Origin: Chitinophaga agrisoli
Lineage (GTDB): Bacteria; Bacteroidota; Bacteroidia; Chitinophagales; Chitinophagaceae
Assembly: GCF_008386695.1 (NCBI RefSeq)
Contig: NZ_VUOC01000002.1
Span: 798,481-862,480, forward strand
Reading direction: 5' to 3'
DNA length: 64,000 bases
Positions 8,454-17,485 of the stretch are shown piece by piece (position 1 is the first letter of the stretch; each line of letters begins with the position of its first letter). Made by a program: the position numbers and the translations under genes. Below the pieces are notes generated by a model. That model was not told where the DNA came from, made no database searches, and was given only the letters and a program-made list of their open reading frames with translations.

Positions 8454-8877
8454 GGGTAGAAATGCAGGAAAATCACCGCCTCACTGGTAAATTGGATCTG
8501 CATTAGCTATATAGTGCGTTGCCTTTTCGCCACCTGTTCGTATCTGGTTAGGACATGGTAACTAAATCATTGAGTGTAGATGATGTGGAGGTTTCACAGT
8601 AATGGTTATTTGTGTTTTTGAGATATTGTTTTCTATAGGAATGCCAACATATAACACCCTCAGCAGGCAAAATAGTTCACTTGAACCGGGAATATTTTTG
8701 TCTGAAAAACAGGCCAGTGGGGCAAATGGCACTCTTTTAGTAGTACTGGGAATAGGTCAGTCCTGCAAGGAATACACTAATCGTGGAGCGGCTACAATAG
8801 ATGCATGAGGAATATAAAATTTTGGCCACCCGTTTTGTCATTAAAAGTTTGTAATTTAATAGCAACCCCCTTTTTAT
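8454..8877. other. Intergenic region without a recognised gene
   Basis: Together with the tRNA-like element this makes about 540 bp of non-coding sequence between a terminator and the histidine kinase gene. A 68-codon frame at 8602-8808 has no family features. The final 60 bp are AT-rich and probably hold the kinase promoter. Confidence 0.5.
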
Positions 8878-10122
8878 ATGTCAGCAACAATAGCAATATC
8901 TGAACAACAATCGATGCAATGCCTGGTAGCTGCAGTACAGGAAATGTCGCTTGCCCGCAGCCTGGATTCGGTGATGCGCATTGTGCGCACGGCCGCCCGC
9001 CGCCTTACCGGCGCTGATGGCGCTACCTTTGTACTGCGCGACCACAACATGTGCTATTATGCGGACGAAGACGCCATTGCCCCGCTGTGGAAAGGCCAGC
9101 GTTTCCCGATGAGCATCTGCATCAGCGGCTGGAGCATGTTAAACCGGAGACCCGCCATTATAGAGGATATATACCAGGATAGCCGGATACCTGTTGACGC
9201 CTACCGCCCCACCTTTGTTAAAAGCCTGTTGATGGTGCCGGTCAGGAGTATGGACCCTATTGCCGCCATTGGCAATTACTGGGCGCATAAACATATCCCT
9301 TCTGAAGAAGAGATCAGCCTGCTGCAATCCCTGGCGGATATCACCGCCGTTAACATGGAGAACATACAGGTCTACAACGAGCTGGAACTACGGGTAAAGG
9401 AACGTACACAGGAGCTCATCGACTCCCTGGAGCGGGAAAAGAAGATGAACGCCGTCAAAAGCAGGATGGTATCCATGGCTTCCCATGAGCTCAAAACCCC
9501 GCTCACCACCATCCTCTCCAGTACCGACCTGCTAGAGTACCAGATAGGCGAAGATACAGAAGGCAAAAAAGCCAAACATATAGACCGGATCAAATCCAGC
9601 GCAAAACGCCTGACGGCCATGCTGAATGATTTCCTGGCCGCGGACCAGCTGGAGCAGGGAAAAGCAGAAACCTATCACGAAACATTTGATCTGGCCGCCT
9701 TCGCTGCAGAGATCACCGATGAGATAAGCGGCACGCTTAAAAGAGGCCAGAAACTGCGCCATATGCACGAAGGTGCCACAGAGATAGTGCAGGACAGAAA
9801 GATATTACGCCATATTCTACTGAACCTGCTTTCCAATGCCAGCAAATATTCAGGAGAGCATCAGCCCATAGACCTGCATACCGTGGTAACGCCCAGCCAG
9901 GTGACCATCAGCGTGAGGGATTATGGGATAGGTATTCCTTTGGAGGATCAGCAACGGATCTTCAGCGATTATTTCCGCGCCAGTAATGTATATGGCATAC
10001 AAGGCACCGGCCTGGGGCTCAATATTGTAAAGTATTATACGGAGCTGCTGGGGGGCACGATCAGCTTTTACAGTACGCCCGGAGAGGGTACGAGTTTTAA
10101 ATTGAGCTTTATGTTTGCTTAG
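8878..10122 (+). CDS. Soluble GAF-domain sensor histidine kinase
   Basis: 414 residues with no transmembrane segment. An N-terminal GAF domain spans about 15-165, followed by a coiled-coil linker of about 165-195 (LELRVKERTQELIDSLEREKK). The HisKA dimerisation domain has the H box SHELKTPL (phospho-acceptor His about 203). The HATPase_c domain has N box NLLSNASKYS, DYGIGIP and GTGLGLNIVKYY. It senses a cytoplasmic signal through GAF and phosphorylates an unknown partner; no response regulator is adjacent, so it is an orphan kinase. Confidence 0.93.
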   Translation: MSATIAISEQQSMQCLVAAVQEMSLARSLDSVMRIVRTAARRLTGADGATFVLRDHNMCYYADEDAIAPLWKGQRFPMSICISGWSMLNRRPAIIEDIYQDSRIPVDAYRPTFVKSLLMVPVRSMDPIAAIGNYWAHKHIPSEEEISLLQSLADITAVNMENIQVYNELELRVKERTQELIDSLEREKKMNAVKSRMVSMASHELKTPLTTILSSTDLLEYQIGEDTEGKKAKHIDRIKSSAKRLTAMLNDFLAADQLEQGKAETYHETFDLAAFAAEITDEISGTLKRGQKLRHMHEGATEIVQDRKILRHILLNLLSNASKYSGEHQPIDLHTVVTPSQVTISVRDYGIGIPLEDQQRIFSDYFRASNVYGIQGTGLGLNIVKYYTELLGGTISFYSTPGEGTSFKLSFMFA

Positions 10123-10174
10123 CCACCACCGTAATTCTTTTCCCCGACAGTTACATCCCGGGACCGCATTACAC

Positions 10175-10182
10175 TATATTTG
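10175..10182 (+). promoter_or_regulatory. -7 box TATATTTG close to a start codon
   Basis: A perfect TAnnTTTG box ends 4 bp before the ATG at 10187, which predicts a leaderless or nearly leaderless mRNA. Confidence 0.6.
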
Positions 10183-10186
10183 CGGC

Positions 10187-10825
10187 ATGTTAAAGCTTCC
10201 CATTACAGTACGTATACCCTCGGATGATGAGCTGGATTACCGGCCGGATATTGAAGAGATCCTTCAGAAAAGACGGCATGCCAAGATCCAGGAGGGTTAT
10301 GTGCTTGAAATGAACGAAAACAAGCGTTTACCTTTCCGGTTCCAGGCGGCTGTCAACATTGATAATCCCCGTTTATGGAACTTGTTGCTGGCCCTGGCCG
10401 CCACCCTGCCGCAAAAAGTTAGCTGCGTATATGGGCTGCATGAAGAGGAAGCGGAAACAACCGCCCTGTTGCAAAAAGATTTTGTACTGGCGCAGCTGGA
10501 AAAATACCGCGAAGAGCTTACACAAGAATGCCGGCTGGAGTTTGGCCTGCTATTCCAAACAAAGGATCTACTGCTTGAACTGAGCGTAACGGAAAGCAAA
10601 TATATCCGCTACTGGGGTGCGGAGCTGGAGCGTTTCCGGCTGCTGATGCAATCCTTTCACCTACCCCTTGTACCCGGACTGGCCTTCGTTGACGAATACC
10701 CCAAGATCGTAACGCCGTTAAGGGACCTGCGGCCAGCCGCCAAAGCGCCGGAAACCGTTATACATTACCTGGATCAGGCTTTCCAGGTAGACAGGCGGGC
10801 CTCAGACATGTATTACGATCAATAA
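10187..10825 (+). CDS. Hypothetical protein
   Basis: 212 residues from the ATG at 10187, chosen because a TAnnTTTG box lies just upstream; an upstream TTG frame overlapping the kinase gene is unlikely to be used. There is no signal peptide, TM segment or recognised domain. The sequence is rich in leucine and charged residues, with helical stretches such as FVLAQLEKYREELTQECRLEF, and reads as a cytoplasmic alpha/beta protein. It follows the GAF kinase on the same strand by 64 bp but seems to have its own promoter. I do not recognise the family. Confidence 0.8.
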   Translation: MLKLPITVRIPSDDELDYRPDIEEILQKRRHAKIQEGYVLEMNENKRLPFRFQAAVNIDNPRLWNLLLALAATLPQKVSCVYGLHEEEAETTALLQKDFVLAQLEKYREELTQECRLEFGLLFQTKDLLLELSVTESKYIRYWGAELERFRLLMQSFHLPLVPGLAFVDEYPKIVTPLRDLRPAAKAPETVIHYLDQAFQVDRRASDMYYDQ

Positions 10826-10905
10826 GTTTTACAATCTTTTCTGCTGAATAGCGAAACTTTCCGCTATTTTTATTCCATCCATCAACCCTTATAACATTAT
10901 ATGTT

Positions 10906-11793
10906 ATGAATAGGCCCGCGAACTTCTACGTCCTTTCTCTACTGTTGCTAATACTGTTTGCCTGTAATAACCCTGGCGCCAAAACACCTGCTACCCCGGC
11001 CGCTGAGCCGGTAAAAATTGATAACCAGGGGGTAAACATCGATTATACGGATAGTAGGACCGGGGATACTACCCTGCTCTTCCTCCATGGCTGGGGCATT
11101 AATCAAACCTACTGGAGCAACCAGGTAACAGCCTTTACACCCAGGTACCGGGTAGTAACCCTTGATCTGCCAGGCTTTGGCAAATCCGGTCAAAACAGGC
11201 AAAGCTGGACAATAGAAGATTATGGCAAAGACGTTACCGCGGTGCTTACCAAACTGGACCTGCGGAATGTGATCCTCATCGGGCATTCAATGAGCGGGGC
11301 TATTATAGTGGAAACGGCGTTAAACAACCCCACCCGGGTGATTGGCCTTATTGGCGTGGATAATTTTAAGAACATCGCTTATGTTGAAACGCCTGCGGAC
11401 AAGGGAGAGGCAGATAAGTTCTACAACGCCGCCAGGGCCCATTACAAAGCCGTTGTTACGGAATACGGTAATCAGGCGCTGTTTGCGCCTTCAACGGATA
11501 GCCTTATCCGGCAAAGGGTGATAGCGGATATCAGCAATTCCGATTCTGTTATTGCCATGGAGGCCCTGGAAAAAGGGGACCGGTATCCGCTCCATGAAAA
11601 AGTGAAGGACCTGAAAAAGACCATTTATATGATCAACAGTGATGTTACGCCAACAGATACGGCGGCATTCAGGAAAGATAGCATCCGTTATTATCTGCTC
11701 AACATAGGCGCCACCGGGCATTATCCTATGGTGGAGAAGCCGGCGGAATTTAATACGCTGCTGCAGCATGCTATTGATAGGATAGGTCAATAG
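10906..11793 (+). CDS. Alpha/beta hydrolase lipoprotein
   Basis: 295 residues. A lipoprotein signal ends at LLILFAC (lipobox Cys about 20), so the enzyme is probably anchored in the outer or inner membrane facing the periplasm. The alpha/beta-hydrolase core shows the oxyanion HGWG motif (about 61), the nucleophile elbow GHSMSG (Ser about 128) and a C-terminal catalytic His in GHYPMVEKP. The length fits the family. The substrate is unknown; esterase, lactonase or haloperoxidase-like activities are all possible. It is a single gene with 112 bp upstream of the AT-rich promoter type. Confidence 0.9.
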   Translation: MNRPANFYVLSLLLLILFACNNPGAKTPATPAAEPVKIDNQGVNIDYTDSRTGDTTLLFLHGWGINQTYWSNQVTAFTPRYRVVTLDLPGFGKSGQNRQSWTIEDYGKDVTAVLTKLDLRNVILIGHSMSGAIIVETALNNPTRVIGLIGVDNFKNIAYVETPADKGEADKFYNAARAHYKAVVTEYGNQALFAPSTDSLIRQRVIADISNSDSVIAMEALEKGDRYPLHEKVKDLKKTIYMINSDVTPTDTAAFRKDSIRYYLLNIGATGHYPMVEKPAEFNTLLQHAIDRIGQ

Positions 11794-11822
11794 CCCCCCG
11801 CTGCACCCTCTGAAAAATAAAT

Positions 11823-11830
11823 TACCTTTG
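11823..11830 (+). promoter_or_regulatory. -7 box TACCTTTG close to a start codon
   Basis: TAnnTTTG box ending 7 bp before the ATG of the DEAD-box helicase gene at 11838; predicts a leaderless mRNA. Confidence 0.6.
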
Positions 11831-11837
11831 TGGCCTC

Positions 11838-13073
11838 ATGAAGTTCGAACAATACCGCATTGCGGAAGAAATTAAAAGAAGCCTGGAGGAATCGGGTTTT
11901 AAACGCCCTACCGATATACAATATAAGGCTATCCCGTCTATCCTTAGGGGGGACGATGTTTTGGCCATTGCACAAACCGGCACCGGTAAAACAGCCGCTT
12001 TTGCCATTCCCGTACTGCAGTTGCTGCACCAGCAACACCGTTCCCGCACTAAAGGCGAGGTAAAATGCCTTGTAATGGTGCCCACCCGGGAACTGGCCAT
12101 CCAGATCTCAGATGTATTTAAACAGTTAGGTAAATATACCCGCGTGGATATTATGGGGCTTTTTGGCGGCGTAGAGCAGGAAGCGCAGATCAAAAAGCTG
12201 GATAAAGGCGTAGATGTGCTGATCGCTACCCCCGGCCGTATGTTCGACCTCATCAGCCAGGGACACCTGGACCTGAGCCATGTGCAGACCCTTATCCTGG
12301 ATGAGGCGGACCATATGCTGGACCTGGGCTTTATCCGGGATATCCGCGATGTGATCCGCCATCTGCCCCGTCATCACCAGACGCTGTTCTTTTCCGCTAC
12401 CATTGACGAGGAGATCAAGGACCTGGCCTATTCCATTGTCCGCAACCCCATCCGTATCCAGATATCGCCGGATGATCCGGTGTCAAAGAACGTAAGCCAT
12501 GCCGTGGCCTTTGTGGAAATGGATGATAAACGTTTTTTCCTGGAAAGGCTGGTAAGGGAGTTCCCTGAAAATAAGATCCTGGTATTTGTGCGCACCAAGG
12601 TGCGGGCAGAAAGGGTGGCGGCCGCCATGGCGCGGGTAGAGATCAAAACCCTCAGTATGCACGGCGCCAAGGAACAGGATGACCGCCTGTCTGTTATGAA
12701 CGAGTTTAAAAAAGGCGATATAAAAATACTGATCACCACAGATGTGAATGCGCGGGGTATCGATATCCCCAATGTAGATTACGTGGTGAACTACGACCTG
12801 CCGGACGAGCCGGAGAACTATGTGCACCGCGTAGGCCGTACCGGCCGCGGCGTGCAGAAAGGACAAGCCGTTTCCTTCTGCAGCCAGGAAGAAAAACCGG
12901 TATTGGAACAGATCCAGGCTTACCTGGGAAAAGAGATCTCGGTAATGAAAATAGACAAAGGCGACTACAGCCAAACCATTGCTTTTTCAGAAGAAACACC
13001 CAATGATAACTGGCAGCTGCTGCTGGACCAGCATGAAAAAAATATGAAGGAAAAGAAGCGTAAGAAAAAATAG
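11838..13073 (+). CDS. DEAD-box ATP-dependent RNA helicase (RhlE-like)
   Basis: 411 residues. All helicase motifs are visible: Q motif near residue 28, Walker A AQTGTGKT (45-52), PTRELA, GG, TPGR, DEAD (155-158), SAT (186-188), and in the second RecA domain the ARGIDIP and HRVGRTGR blocks. The C-terminal tail is short and basic (KKRKKK), as in RhlE-type proteins, and would help RNA binding. It probably unwinds RNA in ribosome assembly or mRNA turnover. A -7 box lies 7 bp before the start. It converges with the PPOX gene with 4 bp between stops. Confidence 0.96.
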   Translation: MKFEQYRIAEEIKRSLEESGFKRPTDIQYKAIPSILRGDDVLAIAQTGTGKTAAFAIPVLQLLHQQHRSRTKGEVKCLVMVPTRELAIQISDVFKQLGKYTRVDIMGLFGGVEQEAQIKKLDKGVDVLIATPGRMFDLISQGHLDLSHVQTLILDEADHMLDLGFIRDIRDVIRHLPRHHQTLFFSATIDEEIKDLAYSIVRNPIRIQISPDDPVSKNVSHAVAFVEMDDKRFFLERLVREFPENKILVFVRTKVRAERVAAAMARVEIKTLSMHGAKEQDDRLSVMNEFKKGDIKILITTDVNARGIDIPNVDYVVNYDLPDEPENYVHRVGRTGRGVQKGQAVSFCSQEEKPVLEQIQAYLGKEISVMKIDKGDYSQTIAFSEETPNDNWQLLLDQHEKNMKEKKRKKK

Positions 13074-13077
13074 GCAG

Positions 13078-13614
13078 CTACACATCCAGCGTTCCTTCCA
13101 CAGAATCGTCCAGTGTTTTGCCCGTAACAGCGCCAACAATCTGCTTCGCAAACGCAACAATCTGTCCGTGTTTGGTATCCCAGTAATAACCGCTGGAGGG
13201 TACCACCCGGATCACGGTGATCCGGGGGTCATCTATCCCTTCCGTGAACCATGTTTTTATAAGGGGATTCCAGAGCTCCTTTATCTTTTCTTTATCCTGG
13301 CTAATGGAGGCCTGTCCGTAGATGGACATAAAATCAGAGTGATCACTGCCTTTGAACAACAGCTGCACGGCGGGGTCTGCCGCTATATCGCTGTTCTTCT
13401 CACTGTCTATTGCACTCAGGAACCAGCAGTTACCCATATCATCCACCTGAAGTATGGCCATGGGGCGGGTATTGAACTGCTCGCCTGTAGTGATGCGGGT
13501 ACAGAAGAAACAGTTATCTGCTTTTTCTGCCAGTAGTCTTAATTTATCGAGGGCTGCGCCGCCCTGCAGGTTGTCCCGGTTGTCTTCGGGCTGCTGCCGG
13601 TTGATGCTATCCAT
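13078..13614 (-). CDS. Pyridoxamine 5'-phosphate oxidase family protein (general stress protein 26-like)
   Basis: 178 residues with the split-barrel flavin-binding fold of the PPOX/GSP26 family. The family pattern is seen in RPMAILQVDDMGNCWFLSAIDSEK at about 50-73, then VQLLFKGSDHSDFMSIYGQASIS. The C-terminal VPSSGYYWDTKHGQIV is also typical. Members bind FMN or F420; the role here is probably redox or stress related. It has no signal peptide. It is divergent from the GH16 gene. Confidence 0.9.
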   Translation of the reverse strand: MDSINRQQPEDNRDNLQGGAALDKLRLLAEKADNCFFCTRITTGEQFNTRPMAILQVDDMGNCWFLSAIDSEKNSDIAADPAVQLLFKGSDHSDFMSIYGQASISQDKEKIKELWNPLIKTWFTEGIDDPRITVIRVVPSSGYYWDTKHGQIVAFAKQIVGAVTGKTLDDSVEGTLDV

Positions 13615-13707
13615 GGGAAATGTTTACAATACCGCCTGAAAAATCATGCCAGCAGGGCATCATAAATTTTATATCTTAGACAGGAACCCTTATTCAATAT
13701 CGCCCTC

Positions 13708-14544
13708 ATGAAAAAGAACTGTTTATTGCTCCTGGTCCTCTTATTACATTCCTTCACCGTTTTATCACAGCAGGTTGATACGACCGGCGGTTATCACCTG
13801 GTATGGGCGGATGAGTTTGATAGCGAAGGAGCGCCGGATAGCGCACATTGGCGGCATGAAAATGGATTTGTGCGTAATCATGAACTGCAATGGTACCAGC
13901 CGCAGAACGCTTATTGCCGGAACGGGCTATTGCAGATAACCGCCAAACGGGAACATTTCCCCAATCCCGGTTATGCCGCGCAAAGCGATAACTGGAAAAA
14001 CAACCGTGCTTTTGTTGATTATACATCTTCCAGCATTAATACCCGCGGCAGGCATGCCTGGTTATACGGCCGTTTTGTGATGCGTGCCCGTATAGATACG
14101 GGCCCTGGTTTGTGGCCCGCCTTCTGGACACTGGGAGTGAGCAGGCCCTGGCCTTCCAATGGGGAGATCGATATTATGGAATACTACCGCGGCATGCTGC
14201 TGGCCAATATTGCCTGCGGTACCGCTACGCCTTCCAAAGCAAAATGGTTTGATACCAAAACACCGCTAGACAGCCTGGGCGCTGGATGGAGCGCACAGTT
14301 CCATACCTGGCGTATGGACTGGGACCAACAATCTATCCGGCTGTATGTAGATGACCGGCTGCTGAACCAGGTATCGCTGGATCAGCTGGTAAACCAGGAT
14401 GGCAGCCAGTTCAATCCTTTCACGCAACCGCATTATATATTACTGAACCTGGCAGTGGGCGGCGATAATGGCGGAGATCCCGCCACTACCACCTTTCCCA
14501 AGCAGTATGAGATAGATTATGTAAGGGTGTATCAAAAACAGTGA
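13708..14544 (+). CDS. GH16 family glycoside hydrolase (beta-glucanase/laminarinase-like), secreted
   Basis: 278 residues with a Sec signal peptide of about 20 residues ending at LSQQ. The GH16 catalytic motif E-x-D-x-x-E is present as EIDIMEYY (Glu153, Asp155, Glu158), with the substrate-binding WPAFW and HTWRMDWDQ blocks on either side. It probably cuts beta-1,3 or beta-1,3-1,4 glucan in the periplasm or outside the cell. No CBM or sorting domain is attached, and no SusC/D genes are nearby, so it is not part of a classical utilisation locus. It is convergent with the M1 peptidase gene. Confidence 0.94.
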   Translation: MKKNCLLLLVLLLHSFTVLSQQVDTTGGYHLVWADEFDSEGAPDSAHWRHENGFVRNHELQWYQPQNAYCRNGLLQITAKREHFPNPGYAAQSDNWKNNRAFVDYTSSSINTRGRHAWLYGRFVMRARIDTGPGLWPAFWTLGVSRPWPSNGEIDIMEYYRGMLLANIACGTATPSKAKWFDTKTPLDSLGAGWSAQFHTWRMDWDQQSIRLYVDDRLLNQVSLDQLVNQDGSQFNPFTQPHYILLNLAVGGDNGGDPATTTFPKQYEIDYVRVYQKQ

Positions 14545-14556
14545 CCACTACAGCAT

Positions 14557-16611
14557 TTACTGCTTTTTTGGCCAGGTATTATTTTCCGCCTTACTGTCCG
14601 GCAACACAAAGTCCGGGTCATAGGTCACGGAGGAAATAGTTTCTGTAGACGGATACTTAAATGTCCAGCTGTTATTACGCTGCCAGATCTCTACCGGTAA
14701 TTTGATCCGTTCTGTTTTGCCGCTCGTTGTCTTTATTTCCAGTATAACAGGCATGGCCATACGCGCCAGGTTGCTGATAGTGATCAACGCGCCATGGGCA
14801 GGATCGTTGTCCACGTATGTTACTGTATCCACTGCTACATCCAGCGTCCAGGTATGGGTGAACCATCCTCTCCAGAACCACTCCAGGTTTTCGCCGGCAG
14901 CATTTTCCATGGTACGGAAAAAATCATCCGGTGTGGGATGTTTGAATGCCCAGCGTTTAATGTAGGTCTTAAAAGCAAAGTCAAACCGCTCAGGGCCCAG
15001 CACTTGTTCACGCAGCAGTTTAAGGCCCCAGGCGGGCTTGTTATACAACAGGGCGCCTATATCGCCTTCCGGCATGTTACCAGGGCTGCTGGTGATGGGA
15101 CCATACCGTGTATAAGCGGAGCCGTTAGAAGAAGCATTACGCTGCTGCTTCATCTGTTTAATAGCGGCCGTATCTTCCGCCTTCTGCTGGTTGTTGATAA
15201 AAGTATTAAAGCCTTCGTCCATCCAACCGTACAGGCGCTCGTTAGAGCCTACGATCATAGGGAACCAGGTATGTCCAAACTCATGGTCTAATATAAAGCC
15301 AAGATTGGCAAAAGGCACTTTTCTGCCGGCGCAGAAAACAATACCGGGATACTCCATTCCCATGGGCGTACCGCCAACATTCACAGCAGCGGGATAAGGA
15401 TACGGGTACCACCTGGAAGAATAATACTCCACGGATCTTTTTATCATGGCGGTGGATTTGTCCCAGGCGATCTCCAGCCCTTCTTCCGCATAAGCGGAAA
15501 CAGCCATTGCCTTTTTGCCGCCGGGCAGGTTAAGCCTGGCCGCATCCAGTATAAAGGAGGAAGAGGCGCCCCAGGAGGCATCGCGGGAATTTTTGATACG
15601 GAAATGCCAGGTAAGCTCCTTTTTGCCGGCGGGGCGGGAAGCGGGATCTGTTACTTCTTCCGCCGTACGGATCATCACTGTCTCGTCGCTTTTAGCTGCC
15701 TGCGCCCAGCGCTGCTGCTGTTGCGGCGTAAACACTTCCTGGGGATTCAGCAGTTCGCCGGAGCATACCACCATGTCCTTTGCGGGCGCAGTGATATGTA
15801 TGTCAAAATCCCCGTACTCCAGGTAAAACTCTGCCGGTCCGGAATAGGGAACGGTATTCCAGCCATATACATCATCAAACACGCACATGCGGGGGTACCA
15901 CTGTGCTATGGTAAATACCTTGCCGTTTTTGGCAGGCATAATGCCCATGCGGTCAGACCCATAATCCGGCGATATAAAGGAGTACACGATCTTCAGCTTC
16001 ACCACGCCGCCTTTGGGCGCTACGGCTTTGTCCAGGAATACCTGCATACGGGTATCATTGATCAGGAACTGCAGGTTCTGCGGCGCTGCACCCGGCGTGC
16101 TGCCTATCAGCTGCACTGACTTAATCTTATAGCCGGCGTCAAAATGCTGCTCATGCCCGGCGTTACGGCTGCCGGTAACGGGTACAATAGCGCTGCCGCG
16201 GGAATCGTCCCGGAACAGGTTCTGATCCAGCTGCATCCATAGGAAATCCAGCTTAAAAGGGCTGTTGTTGGTATAAGTAAGGATCTCCGTACCGGTGATC
16301 TCGTTAGTCTCTTCATGCAACGCAGCGTCCAGTTGATAGTCTGCGCGGTTCTGCCAGTAATCCGGCCCCGGTTCTCCGTTAGCGGCGCGGTAGGTGTTGC
16401 CGTTGTTCGTGTAGAAAAAGTTAGCGAACGTCTCCTTATAATCGTATTTCTCAGGAGGGTTCAGGATGTCCAGCAGCTCCATCAGGTTTAACTGCGGGGC
16501 AGCGGCGGCCTTATGTGGCGTGGTATCCGGCTTAGCGGGCGTTTGTGCGCCTGCTGTAATGCCCCCGGCCAGTAAAGCTATTAAAGCGCCGGTCTTTTTG
16601 ATGTTCTTCAT
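14557..16611 (-). CDS. M1 family zinc metallopeptidase (aminopeptidase), exported
   Basis: 684 residues with a signal peptide (MKNIKKTGALIALLAGGITA). The zinc site HEFGH is at about 443-447, with the third ligand Glu466 in GWMDEGFNTF. The exopeptidase motif equivalent to GAMEN appears as PMGMEYPG near 416-423. This is a periplasmic M1 peptidase of the kind common in Bacteroidota, with an N-terminal beta-domain and a shorter C-terminal part than E. coli PepN (about 870 residues). It probably removes N-terminal residues from peptides. It is a single gene between two convergent or divergent neighbours. Confidence 0.94.
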   Translation of the reverse strand: MKNIKKTGALIALLAGGITAGAQTPAKPDTTPHKAAAAPQLNLMELLDILNPPEKYDYKETFANFFYTNNGNTYRAANGEPGPDYWQNRADYQLDAALHEETNEITGTEILTYTNNSPFKLDFLWMQLDQNLFRDDSRGSAIVPVTGSRNAGHEQHFDAGYKIKSVQLIGSTPGAAPQNLQFLINDTRMQVFLDKAVAPKGGVVKLKIVYSFISPDYGSDRMGIMPAKNGKVFTIAQWYPRMCVFDDVYGWNTVPYSGPAEFYLEYGDFDIHITAPAKDMVVCSGELLNPQEVFTPQQQQRWAQAAKSDETVMIRTAEEVTDPASRPAGKKELTWHFRIKNSRDASWGASSSFILDAARLNLPGGKKAMAVSAYAEEGLEIAWDKSTAMIKRSVEYYSSRWYPYPYPAAVNVGGTPMGMEYPGIVFCAGRKVPFANLGFILDHEFGHTWFPMIVGSNERLYGWMDEGFNTFINNQQKAEDTAAIKQMKQQRNASSNGSAYTRYGPITSSPGNMPEGDIGALLYNKPAWGLKLLREQVLGPERFDFAFKTYIKRWAFKHPTPDDFFRTMENAAGENLEWFWRGWFTHTWTLDVAVDTVTYVDNDPAHGALITISNLARMAMPVILEIKTTSGKTERIKLPVEIWQRNNSWTFKYPSTETISSVTYDPDFVLPDSKAENNTWPKKQ

Positions 16612-16722
16612 TGTTTGCTTTTGCTTTTATGCTTAGATCTTGTTGCTATGTTTATGCGTATAGGAGATCCGTTCCACGGATCATGGATGCAACATTACAG
16701 CAGGTCAATGGGTAAGATGATC

Positions 16723-17448
16723 TTATGGCAGCTTAGCTACCAGTTTTTCCGGCATCCATTTCAGCGCGGTATAGATGAGTTTCCATTTAAAACCGGGTAC
16801 GATGGTAAAGGCCGTTCCGGCATTCACCACGGCCCTGGCAATAAAGGCGGGCTCCAGCATCAGGGACTCCGGCAGGTCTAAACCTGCCGTCATTTTGCTG
16901 CGGATGTAGCCGGCCACGATCACATTTACGGTGATCCGGCGGCTAAAAAGATATTGCCGCAGCCCAGCCAGGTATTGTGTAAAAGCGGCTTTAGTACTGC
17001 CGTAGATGAAATTGCTCTTGCGCCCCCTTACGCCTGACAGGGAAGACAGGCCTATGATCCGCTCCAGCCGGTCATTGTCTTTATCCATGGCAATGATGTT
17101 AAGGATGGATACGGCGCCGGCATAGTGCACCTGCATCATCCGGAAGCTGCCTTCAAAATCCAGCAGGGCTGCTTCATTGTTCTTCAGATATCCTGCTGCA
17201 TACACGACAATATGCGGTTTTTCCGGCAGTGCCGTGTAAAAGCCGGCGTGGCTGCTACAGTCAGCGGCGTCAAAATAACAGACGGTCACCCGGTCTTTTT
17301 CCGGTACCTGCGCCTGTACAAAGGCATGCAGCTCCCCGGTGCTGCGGGAGGCGGCGATCACGCGGTAGCCTTTGGCAAGGTATTGCAGTATGGCCGCTTT
17401 GGCCACATCGGAATTAGCGCCCAGCACCAGGACGGTTTTGCTTTGCAT
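16723..17448 (-). CDS. SDR family NAD(P)-dependent oxidoreductase
   Basis: 241 residues, classical SDR. It has an N-terminal nucleotide-binding variant GANSDVAKA at about 10-18, YAAG for the NNAG element, and the catalytic pair in YGSTK (about 151-155). The GANSDVA motif and the long C-terminal hydrophobic tail resemble DprE2-type reductases, but that assignment is uncertain. No signal peptide is seen. It sits between the M1 peptidase and the two coupled hypothetical genes, all on the minus strand with gaps of tens of bases. Confidence 0.9.
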   Translation of the reverse strand: MQSKTVLVLGANSDVAKAAILQYLAKGYRVIAASRSTGELHAFVQAQVPEKDRVTVCYFDAADCSSHAGFYTALPEKPHIVVYAAGYLKNNEAALLDFEGSFRMMQVHYAGAVSILNIIAMDKDNDRLERIIGLSSLSGVRGRKSNFIYGSTKAAFTQYLAGLRQYLFSRRITVNVIVAGYIRSKMTAGLDLPESLMLEPAFIARAVVNAGTAFTIVPGFKWKLIYTALKWMPEKLVAKLP

Positions 17449-17485
17449 GCAACAGGTTTAGAAGGGTAAAGATATTATTGCCGGC

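Noticed and set aside
8602-8808. 68-codon open frame in the gap before the GAF kinase gene
   Set aside because: No family features, no signal peptide, no promoter box placed to serve it; the gap also holds a tRNA-like remnant.
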